From Desulfobacterales bacterium (GTDB lineage: Bacteria; Desulfobacterota; Desulfobacteria; Desulfobacterales; Desulfosalsimonadaceae), in contig JAGXKN010000018.1 in NCBI GenBank assembly GCA_018335195.1, forward strand, positions 1-62,930: a stretch of 62,930 nucleotides of DNA. Reading direction: 5' to 3'. Shown here in pieces: positions 16,559-25,300 of this stretch (the first letter of the stretch is position 1; each line of letters begins with the position of its first letter). The notes under the pieces were generated by a model. It saw only the letters and a program-made list of their open reading frames with translations. It was not told the origin of the DNA and did not search any database. The position numbers and the translations under genes were made by a program.

Positions 16559-19324
16559 ATGACAGATTTTTATACAACCGGAGATATCGGGGGAGGCCCG
16601 CCGCAACGACCGTTCCGCCTGGACGACATTAATTTTCCCGGGCTTACAAAGATCGTCAGGCTCATATTGCTGGGGCTGGTTGTGTTGGGCGTCTTTATGG
16701 GGCTCATCTGGGCCCGGGGATTTTATACGGACTGGCTGTGGTTTTCCAGCCTCGGCCATGAGCAGGTGTTGTTCGTCCGCGTAACCTCGCAGATATGGCT
16801 TTACCTGCTTGGAATCCTGGTTTTTGTCGCTCTGGCGGCGCCCAATTTGTATGCGGCTTACAGAAACACGGCTGATTATCAATGGCGGCAGGGAAAGGAG
16901 CTGTCCCGGCAAGCCTATCAGGGCGCCCGGCGCCTGATGCTGTGGGTCGGCATACTCGCCGTCGTGCTCGGGGCCATATATCTGGCGATCTATTTTTCCG
17001 CCCGGTGGGAGACGTTTCTGCGTTTTTTCAACGGAGTCCCCTTTAATCAGGTGGATCCGGTTTTTGAACGGGATTTTTCCTTCTATGTTTTCGGCCTGCC
17101 TGTTCTCAACTTCCTCCGCACTTGGCTTTTGGGCGTGATGACCGTAATCATTCTTTTTGTCGCGGGTTTTTATTACGTGTCCGCCAACCTGAAGGGGGAG
17201 ACTTTTACCTTTGAAGGCAGCCTGAGAACGCATCTGCTGATACTCGGCTCTGTTATTTTCTTTCTGATTGCCGCGGGTCACTGGCTCGGGAGATACGAGC
17301 TTTTGTTTTCAAAAACCGGCACGGTTTTCGGGGTCGGTTACACGGACGACAATATTATCATTCCGGCCCGAACGATTCTGACCTTTATTGCACTGGCTGC
17401 CGGCGGGACACTTTTGGCGGCCACCCGTTTGCGGGGACACCGTCTGATTGCAGTCGGCATTGGCCTGTGGCTTGTTTCAAGCATCCTGGGCCTGATCGCC
17501 CTGCCCGGGATCGTCCAGCGCCTGCAGGTGGAACCCAGCGAACTGGCCAGGGAAAGGCAATATATCGCCAAAAACATCGAGTATACGAGAAAGGCTTACG
17601 GGCTCGAGGATATTGCGGGCAAAAGCCATCCTGCGCGCGGCGAGGTCCGGTCTGAAACAATTGATGAAAACCAGGGCACCATCCGGAACCTGCGTTTCTG
17701 GGACGAGGAACCACTGCTGCAGAGTTATAACCAGATCCAGTTTTTCCGGCTTTATTATGATTTTTTAAGTGTTCAGACGGATCGCTACATGCTTGACGGA
17801 AATCTCCGTCAGGTAATGCTCTCCACCCGGGAGCTGTCCTCGGAGAAACTGCCCTCAGAGGCTCAGCGCTGGGTCAACCGGTATCTTCAGTTCACCCACG
17901 GCTACGGGGTCGCCATGAGCCCGGTAACTGAAGTGGCAGAAGGCGGCCGCCCGAATTTTTTCCTGCGCGATCTGCCCCCACAGGGGAAGATCGCGCTTGA
18001 GCGCCCGGAGATTTATTACGGATTAAAGAGTCTGCCGTTTGCCATTGTCAACAGTGACATGGAAGAATTCAATTATCCGGCACAGGACGGCCCGGTTTAT
18101 ACCCATTACCAGGGGGAAGGCGGGGTTGAGCTCAACTCTTTTTTCAGGCGGTTTTTATATGCATGGCAGTTCATGGATCTCAATATTCTGATTTCCGGGG
18201 AAATCAATAAAAACAGCCGAATCCAGTACAAACGAACCGTGGCCGAGCGCTTTGCCAAAATTTCACCGTTTCTCAAGCGGGACGGGGAAGCCTATACGGT
18301 GGTGGCAAACGGCAGGCAGTTTTTCATCCAGGATGCATACACCACAACCGCCCGGTATCCCTACTCCACCGCTTGGCAGGGGCAGTTCAACTATATGAGA
18401 AACAGCGTCAAGGCGGTTGTTGATATGTATAACGGCAATATGGACTACTACGTTTATGACGAATCGTGTCCCATTATCCAGACATACATGAAAATATTTC
18501 CCGGGCTTTTTAAGCCCGCCGATGAAATGCCCGATTACCTGCGGGATCATGTCCGTTATCCCATGGATCTTTTCAGCGTCCAGACCCGGATGCTGCTCCA
18601 GTACCACATGACCGATCCCGTGGTGTTCTACAACAAGGAAGATCAGTGGTCGGTACCGCAACACGCCGCCTCCGGACAGACCGAAACACTGAGGCCGTAT
18701 TATATCGTGGCGCGGCTTCCCGGCGAGCAAAAGGAAGAATTTCTTCTGATCCAGCCTTTTACCCCTGACAAGCGCCACAACCTTGTGGGATGGATGGCTG
18801 CAAGAATGGACGGCGATAACTACGGTGAAAAGATTTTGTATGAGTTTCCCGCCGGCCGACACGTGGACGGTCCCAGGCAGGTGGAGGCCAGGATAGACAA
18901 CGATGCGGTGATATCCGAGCAGTTCACACTTTGGGGGCAGGTGGGCTCCGAGGTCATGCGCGGGGATATCCTGGTAATTCCGCTGGGGCGAAGCCTGCTG
19001 TATGCAGAGCCGGTATTTTTAAAACCCGAATCTCTCGCGTTTCCGGAACTCAGACGCATCATCCTTGCCGACAGCCGTCGGGTGGTTATGCACCCGAGCC
19101 TGGAAGACTCTGTTGATGCACTTGTAGGAAACAAGGCCACGGTGGCTCCCCCTGTTGGGGAAGATGCGGATCTTGAGGAATATAGGGCAGGTATCAAACC
19201 GGGCGATGAGGATGTTCCGGCCGAGGGGCTAGAGGCCGTTCGCGAAGGACTCCAGAATGCAATCGACAGGCTCCAGGAAGTGGCAGACCAATTAAACCGT
19301 ATGGAGCAACCGCAGGAAGAGTAA
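16559..19324 (+). CDS. UPF0182 family large membrane protein
   Basis: About 921 residues. GTG (16556) and TTG (16553) are alternative starts two or three codons upstream, and no strong ribosome site separates them. The N-terminal third has about seven membrane helices (for example LTKIVRLILLGLVVLGVFMG, LYLLGILVFVALAAPNLYAA and TWLLGVMTVIILFVAGFYYV). A large extracytoplasmic domain follows with the conserved family blocks NIEYTRKAYGL, TRNLRFWDEEPLLQSYNQ-like, YQGEGGVELNSFFRR and GRQFFIQDAYTTTARYPYS. The C-terminus ends in an acidic coiled tail (LQNAIDRLQEVADQLNRM). UPF0182 proteins are found in actinobacteria, cyanobacteria and anaerobes and have no established function. No operon partner is evident. 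Confidence 0.9.
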   Translation: MTDFYTTGDIGGGPPQRPFRLDDINFPGLTKIVRLILLGLVVLGVFMGLIWARGFYTDWLWFSSLGHEQVLFVRVTSQIWLYLLGILVFVALAAPNLYAAYRNTADYQWRQGKELSRQAYQGARRLMLWVGILAVVLGAIYLAIYFSARWETFLRFFNGVPFNQVDPVFERDFSFYVFGLPVLNFLRTWLLGVMTVIILFVAGFYYVSANLKGETFTFEGSLRTHLLILGSVIFFLIAAGHWLGRYELLFSKTGTVFGVGYTDDNIIIPARTILTFIALAAGGTLLAATRLRGHRLIAVGIGLWLVSSILGLIALPGIVQRLQVEPSELARERQYIAKNIEYTRKAYGLEDIAGKSHPARGEVRSETIDENQGTIRNLRFWDEEPLLQSYNQIQFFRLYYDFLSVQTDRYMLDGNLRQVMLSTRELSSEKLPSEAQRWVNRYLQFTHGYGVAMSPVTEVAEGGRPNFFLRDLPPQGKIALERPEIYYGLKSLPFAIVNSDMEEFNYPAQDGPVYTHYQGEGGVELNSFFRRFLYAWQFMDLNILISGEINKNSRIQYKRTVAERFAKISPFLKRDGEAYTVVANGRQFFIQDAYTTTARYPYSTAWQGQFNYMRNSVKAVVDMYNGNMDYYVYDESCPIIQTYMKIFPGLFKPADEMPDYLRDHVRYPMDLFSVQTRMLLQYHMTDPVVFYNKEDQWSVPQHAASGQTETLRPYYIVARLPGEQKEEFLLIQPFTPDKRHNLVGWMAARMDGDNYGEKILYEFPAGRHVDGPRQVEARIDNDAVISEQFTLWGQVGSEVMRGDILVIPLGRSLLYAEPVFLKPESLAFPELRRIILADSRRVVMHPSLEDSVDALVGNKATVAPPVGEDADLEEYRAGIKPGDEDVPAEGLEAVREGLQNAIDRLQEVADQLNRMEQPQEE

Positions 19325-19361
19325 AAAGCCGATCCAACCTTGAAGACATAGACGGCCGCAT

Positions 19362-19626
19362 TTAATAGACGACAAAACCAAAAAGCGGTTTCGTCTGGCG
19401 GAGACGATTACGCGACATTTCTACAAAATTCATGAAGGCAGAATCCAGGAACTCCGGGATGAAGGGGTAAAGGTTTGCATGCCGCAAGATGACCTTGCTG
19501 ACGATCTCGATGGGAGCCCCGGCCCTGCTTGCCCTCCGATGCGATGTTCTTTGACCGGATATATTCCCTGAGCCGGGCATGGCAAGCATAGTGCATTCCA
19601 AGGCAATCCTTTGATACTTCAGACAA
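19362..19626 (-). pseudogene. Small unknown gene, apparently frameshifted
   Basis: Starting at a TTG at 19626, MSEVSKDCLGMHYACHARL and REYIRSKN read naturally. After CCGGGGCTCC near 19519 the adjacent frame continues naturally (IEIVSKVILRHANLYPFIPE, then FMNFVEMSRNRLRQTK) to a TAA at 19362. One indel in the G run would give about 88 residues. I do not recognise the family. It sits just downstream of the EamA transporter gene, within a few bases of its stop, and may have been co-transcribed with it. Confidence 0.35.
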
Positions 19627-19629
19627 TTA

Positions 19630-20505
19630 TTACCGCTGCACCACAACCACGCCTGCTGCCACTATAATCAGGCCGATGACGTCTATTGACTGAAGCGTAT
19701 CGCCAAATGCAACCCATGCCATTATCATGGTTACCGGGGGTCCCAAATAAAAAAGGCTTGCCACACGAGTTGCATCGAGCCGCGAAAGCAGCAACCACAT
19801 CAAGGCATAAGCTGCCAGGGAGACGCCGAGAATGAGCCAGACCATGGCGCTCATGAACGTCGGTTCCCAGCGGGTCGCTAAACGCTCAAAACCTATTGCG
19901 GGGATCGTTGCTGCCAAAGCAGTTGCCAGACTCTGGTAGAAAAGCGAGATATCCACGGGAAGGCGATGGGCGCGGCCGTGCACCTCTATGTACCTTTGAA
20001 GCAGACTTGCCGCCGTTATGCCGACCACCGACCCGAACGGAATAAAGTAACCGAAAAGGGATCCAGCATCGTTCAAATCGGTCCGGGCGCCCACGGCAAT
20101 AATAACCCCGCAAAATCCGACGAACAACCCGAACCAGCGAGTAAGAGGAGTATGTTCCCCCACAACGGGACCGGACAAGGCACCGGTGAGCATCGGCTGG
20201 AGAGCCACGACAAGGGCAACAATGCCCGCGGGAACACCCTGTTGCAATGAAAAGAGCACGCAGCCCAACCATACGCCATGTGCCAGGAACCCGACAAGTA
20301 ATGCAGTAAAGGCCTCGTAAAAACCCGGCCAACGCAGCCGGCCGCTTAGCGTCAGGTAAATCAGAAGAATGCACGTCAGCGCCCAATAACGCCAAAACAG
20401 AAGGGTAAACGGCCCGGTAAACGGCAGACCATATTCCGCACCGATGAATCCCGAGTTCCAGAGCAGGACGAAACCGACTGCCAAGCATGCCGTAGAGGAA
20501 ACCAT
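19630..20505 (-). CDS. EamA/DMT-family transporter
   Basis: 291 residues with ten predicted membrane helices in two five-helix EamA repeats (first about 5-140, second about 155-290), for example FWRYWALTCILLIYLTLSG, IVALVVALQPMLTGALSG and VIGLIIVAAGVVVVQ. The family exports or exchanges small metabolites, often amino acids or nucleotide precursors, across the inner membrane. The substrate cannot be read from sequence. The motif PMLTGALSGPVVGEHTPLTRW is the typical end of the first repeat. It lies downstream of the primase-like gene on the same strand with a 70-bp gap. Confidence 0.88.
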   Translation of the reverse strand: MVSSTACLAVGFVLLWNSGFIGAEYGLPFTGPFTLLFWRYWALTCILLIYLTLSGRLRWPGFYEAFTALLVGFLAHGVWLGCVLFSLQQGVPAGIVALVVALQPMLTGALSGPVVGEHTPLTRWFGLFVGFCGVIIAVGARTDLNDAGSLFGYFIPFGSVVGITAASLLQRYIEVHGRAHRLPVDISLFYQSLATALAATIPAIGFERLATRWEPTFMSAMVWLILGVSLAAYALMWLLLSRLDATRVASLFYLGPPVTMIMAWVAFGDTLQSIDVIGLIIVAAGVVVVQR

Positions 20506-20577
20506 AACGCGGTATAAAAGTCCTCCTGTCCAAGAATTTTAAATCGGTCGCCGTATCCACCAATGTTCATACATGGT

Positions 20578-21891
20578 CTATATATGAAGCCTGCCTGTTT
20601 TCCAGAGGGCAACCGCGCTATAGGTACGCGCCCAGAAATTCGCCTTTTCTTCTGCCGGATGCTTGAAGAAATCTTGCGTCCAGTTGAAATCCGGGTTCTG
20701 ATACAGGTCTCGAAGGATGTTTGCTATGTGTTTGGGTTGCCATCCGGCATGAATAAGGAAATCGTGGACAAACCCGATGAGCTTGACCGGCTGAAGCGCC
20801 GACGGGTTGGGGGAACCCAGGATTTCCCCCGCCCAGTCGGGAATGTGGGGTTCGTTTTTTGCAAATTCCAGGGCGCGGCTCCGGGCAAGGTCCTGTTGGC
20901 GATCGAAATCCTGGTGGAACGCATACAGATCCGATGCCTTGTATTCCCTGACAAAATCAATCATGGTGGCATTTGAGCAGGGGACGAAACCGGAAAAATT
21001 CTGTGCGTTTGCTGCCGCCTTTTCCAGGTCCCACATGCAGTCCAGAATCAAATCAATATCCCCGATTTCGGTTGCCTGATGTCCGTCAAAGCATGCCCCG
21101 ATGACATCTGCCAGGGGCGGCTGGTGCCGGTTGTCGTATTTTTCCCGGTTCTTCTTGTGAAGGCTGAAAGGACTCCGGATGGCGCGCAGGTAGGGTGGTC
21201 CCTCGCTCCAGGTATTATCGAAGTTGACGCAGTGCTCGGCACTGTCTGAGATGGTCACCGGCAAAAGCCCTCGGTCTTCATTCTCCCGGAAGGCTTTCAT
21301 GGCCAGCAGGGCCAGATATTCCGCAAGCCTGCCCAGTCCGCTGAAGACCCGGGCCGTATCTATGGAAACCCCGTGCCAGCGCCGGATATCCCCGGGGTCG
21401 ATGTAATTGCACGCCCGGACCAGATCTTCTTCCACAAAGCCGATTTCCCGCACTTCTTCCGTGGCCCGGTACCCCAGGACGTTCTGGAACAGGAAATGCC
21501 CCCCGGACGGCGTGTAATCCAAGAGATACGGCATCCCCCTGGAGCGGAAGATGTCTTGCACAAAATCCATCAAGGGGTGCACCTGCTGAAACAGTTGTTT
21601 CTGTTCTTCCTTGTCCGTGTAGAGTCGGTGCTGGTCGGCTCCCAGAAAAATTTCGATATCCAAGGGCATCAGCACCGCCTGCGATCTTTCCCCCACCACT
21701 GGCAGGTGAACCTCAAGACCACGCGTCACGGTGAATTCTTCCAACTGCTCCACACCGGCTGCAACAGCGGGGAATATCGGATCGCAGGTTTCCGCTGCGA
21801 GCGCTTCCCCGGTTGCGATAAAATGGCGGCTGAACTGGTAGCAATTTTTCAGCCGGTCGATAACTTTCCGATAGTATTGCTGTTCTTTCAT
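20578..21891 (-). CDS. Uncharacterised protein with archaeo-eukaryotic primase (AEP)-like motifs
   Basis: 437 residues, soluble. The motif order recalls the prim-pol fold: MPLDIEIF (D78, E80; motif I hDhD/E), YTPSGGHFLF (S129-G-G-H132; motif II SxH) and LRAIRSPFSLHKK (R236, R239, S243, H245). The last resembles the RLIRxPxSLHxK block of primase small subunits and LigD polymerase domains. The C-terminal ALQPVKLIGFVHDFLIHAGW, then HIANILRDLYQNPDFNWTQD, looks like a small helical accessory domain. If correct, it would be a stand-alone bacterial primase-polymerase of unknown role; neither mobile-element genes nor a ligase is adjacent. Motif assignment is by eye from remembered family patterns, and motif spacing is somewhat unusual. 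Confidence 0.5.
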   Translation of the reverse strand: MKEQQYYRKVIDRLKNCYQFSRHFIATGEALAAETCDPIFPAVAAGVEQLEEFTVTRGLEVHLPVVGERSQAVLMPLDIEIFLGADQHRLYTDKEEQKQLFQQVHPLMDFVQDIFRSRGMPYLLDYTPSGGHFLFQNVLGYRATEEVREIGFVEEDLVRACNYIDPGDIRRWHGVSIDTARVFSGLGRLAEYLALLAMKAFRENEDRGLLPVTISDSAEHCVNFDNTWSEGPPYLRAIRSPFSLHKKNREKYDNRHQPPLADVIGACFDGHQATEIGDIDLILDCMWDLEKAAANAQNFSGFVPCSNATMIDFVREYKASDLYAFHQDFDRQQDLARSRALEFAKNEPHIPDWAGEILGSPNPSALQPVKLIGFVHDFLIHAGWQPKHIANILRDLYQNPDFNWTQDFFKHPAEEKANFWARTYSAVALWKTGRLHI

Positions 21892-22097
21892 AGGCCGCTC
21901 ATAAGCAATCGCATCTCGGATAGCTCCTTAAAAAAGGGATGCTTGCATAATTCTAATTCCTTCATGCCCCGATTCCGATATGCTACAGATTTGTGCATCA
22001 TCCTGAAAGTAAAACCCCGGCTCAGCAGTCGCCTGAGCTATGTCTATGTATTGCTCAAAAAGGGACGGGGCCAAATCCTATTTATAATAAGAATAAC

Positions 22098-22316
22098 ATG
22101 CCAGAACCATGGTGCAAATTTGAGGACGCCCGGAAATGTTGCATGGGTTGGCAGGAACGGCACGAGATAAAAGCTGTAACAAACCGGCTTTTAGAGCATG
22201 TGGAAAATGGGAGCCATAATAAGGGTTCTATCGCATTTGCTACCAACCGAGCAGCGCGCGAAAATGGCTGGTTTGTTTTTTGTAAATTGCACACTGCGGC
22301 GATAGGACCCGATTAA
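22098..22316 (+). CDS. Possible small cysteine-containing ORF
   Basis: A 72-residue frame from ATG at 22098 (MPEPWCKFEDARKCCMGW, then RHEIKAVTNRLLEHVENG). It has balanced composition and several cysteines but no ribosome-binding site and no recognised family. It lies in the 477-base gap between the primase-like gene and the autotransporter; nothing else is seen in that gap. It may be chance. Confidence 0.2.
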   Translation: MPEPWCKFEDARKCCMGWQERHEIKAVTNRLLEHVENGSHNKGSIAFATNRAARENGWFVFCKLHTAAIGPD

Positions 22317-22368
22317 TGCCCGCCAATTAGTAACCAGTGACTGCATTTGAGGAACGCGGCACCAAAAC

Positions 22369-25300
22369 TTAAAATGTGAAGCGAATTTCTCCGAGTATTC
22401 CGTGAGACACGTATTTCTCCCGGAATTCACCCTGGTACTGAATAGAGGTGGACAACCCCCGCTGAGCGCCATAGGTGAATCCGGCTGCCAGGACAGCGCC
22501 GTGCTTTTTCACATCCGGCCCCTTGATGGAAACCGAAGCCCCCGGAGATCCTGCGTAAGAAGCCCGGATCAACCGGTCGTCAATATCGAAATCATAACTC
22601 CAGGCTGCGCTCAGCTCGGGAAGAATGTAGCCGTTTTTCAAATACACGACCCTGAATGCACGCATACCCAGTTCCGATACCAATGCGTTCGTGCTCGTTT
22701 TTTCCATAATCAGGTTGATACCCCCGGCTCCTGTTTCAATGAACCCATCCTCTCTGAGGTAGCTGTATGCAATGTTGCCATAAGGGCCTGCCTGCCATTT
22801 GCCCGCGTCAAACATGTAATTGCCGCCAAAATCTGCAGAAAACAAATCACCGTCATGCTCGCTTTCCGCTGTTCCGCTAATGGAGCCAACCGAGGCATTG
22901 CGCTTGTTATCGTAACGATTCATGCCGTAAGCAAGAGATCCTTCCAGATAGAAGCGCTTTGTAAAATAGCTGCCGTAGAAGGCCCCGGAAAAATTGTCAA
23001 TACGGCTTTCCCCGCGGTTGCGGTCGAAATCCAGATCAGCCCTGGAAAGCCCGGCACTCAGGCCGACGATCAGGTTGTCGGTCAGTCCGTCAAAACCCAG
23101 GGCCCCGCCGCGGGAGAAGTAATCGTAGCCGGTATAGCCGTCTTCTGCGTCCTGGTCCCCCCAATTGCTAAAGGCGTTGAACCAGAATCCGGCCTCGCCC
23201 TGCACCTGAGACAGATCCGCAGATGAATAAAGCCGGCCGAGATCTGCAAGGGAGCCGTTATAGGCAAGAAGCACCGGTTCATTGCGGGTTGCCCCCTGTG
23301 CATGCAGATAAGATCTCACCGTGCCCATGCGCTGCTGAACCGCACCCGTGAACTCCCGGCCGATCCGGTAGGTGGTTTTTGTGCCGCTGTCGTAGGAATC
23401 CGGGCTCAGGCTGGAAAAGGCTTCCCTGAACTCTGACCGGGATAATGACTGGAACTCCCCGAGCACATCCAGAAGATCGCCGGAAGCAGTCGGGGTGATT
23501 CTGTCCAGGTAATCCGCGGTGGCTCTTTCCACCCGGTTTGTGGCCACAGTGGTGTTGCGGGGCGCATCGACCGCCACTTCCACGGAGTGATCCCGCTGGT
23601 TGACATCAAAACCGAGCAGCGGCTTTCGCTCCGGAACGACGAGGCTGCTGAAGGACCCGCTGATCCCCTCTCCGCCCTGCGCCTCGATAATGCTGTACGT
23701 GGTCCCGTCATAATAAAGCCCCTGTTCTCTGGCGACCTGGAGGGTTCCGGCGAGGCGGGCGGAGCCATCTGTTACATGCAGTGTGTCATGGTTACCGTCT
23801 GTAAAAACCTCGGCAAGAAAAGTGCCCGAACCGCCCTGCTCAAAATTGCTGCCGAGAACCGTTGCGACAGGATTCCCAGAACCGCCAGGAGAAAATAAAC
23901 CTTCATTGATAAATGTATTGTCCCGGCCCAGGTCAATGCTCGCGCCGGATTCAAATACTCCCAGCCCATAGTTGTGGAAGGAATTGGAACCTTCTCCCAG
24001 GTCGACCGACCCGATTATCGTGCCATGGTTATGGATCGTGTCGTTGCCGGTCGTCGCCGAAACTGCGGTGCCGGTGATGCCGGCGGCGGTGGTGATTACG
24101 CCATGATTTGTGAAAGTGTTATCAATGCCGCCAAGCAGGCTTACCGCCGAAGCGCTGCCGCCCGTTATGGTGCCGCCTGCGTGATTGATATCGATATTTC
24201 TCCTGCCTGCGGTTCCCTCGCTCTGGGCGATGACCGGAAGCGCGCCTTCGCCATGAACGGTGATATCGCCTGATACTGTCACAATCACATCACCGCCGTA
24301 GTATTGTCCGCCCACGCTCTGGGCAAAGATTCCGTGAGCGTTATCCCCGTAGGTCGTAATATTCCCGCTATGATCAACTTCAACCCGGCCCCCGTCGCCG
24401 GCACCGCCCACGCTGCCCGCAAAACCGAGTCCAAATCCGACTTCGCCGCCCAGGCCGCCGCCGCCGCCGACGCTTTGCGCAAAAACACCGATTGCAGCAT
24501 CCCCTTCAGTGATGATGTCTCCTTCGCTGTTAGAGAAAATATCACCGCCGTTACCGGCATCACCGCCGTCGCCGCCCATGGCGGCATTAATCCCGAACTC
24601 TGTCACTCCCCGGTCGATGTTGCCGGCATAACCGCCGCCGCCGCCAACACTCTGGGCAAAAATGCCGTGCGCGGCAACGCCCCGGGTATGGATGGATCCC
24701 GAAAGATCAACCGCAACGCTTCCGCCGTCTCCCCCGAGGCCGCCGTTGCCCCCGAGGCCGACAGATCCGTCACCGCCTGTTGCGCCCACGCCAGCCAAGC
24801 CTCCCCCGCCGCCAATGCTCTGTGCCAGTATTGCCAAAGCCCCGGCACCGAAAGTATTGATGTCTCCATTATTCGTAACATCCACATCGTCACCGTCGCC
24901 GCCGCCGCCGCCGGTTCCGCCCAGGGTAATGTCCAGGTCGCTGTCGTCCTGGACGGGCAGAAGATCCTGATACTGTGCGTATTCCTCGGGTACTCCGAAA
25001 TCCTCCAGGTCAAGACCGTGGTAGCCGCTTCCGCCGACCCCGCCGCCGCCGCCCACGCTCTGGGCCAGTATGCCGAAAGCATCCGCGCCCCGGGTCATGA
25101 TCCCGCCTTGGTTTTCAACAAATACGGTTCCGCCGTGGCTGGCAGCGCCGCCGCTGCCGCCCAGGCTCATTGTCGCACCAACACTGAAACTCGTCGGATC
25201 AGGCGGGCCTTCGGCAGGAACCCAGTTCGACGGATCGATGCTTAAGATCATGGAGCGTGCGTCTCCTCCGGAGCCGCCGCCCCCGCCCACGCTCTGGGCA

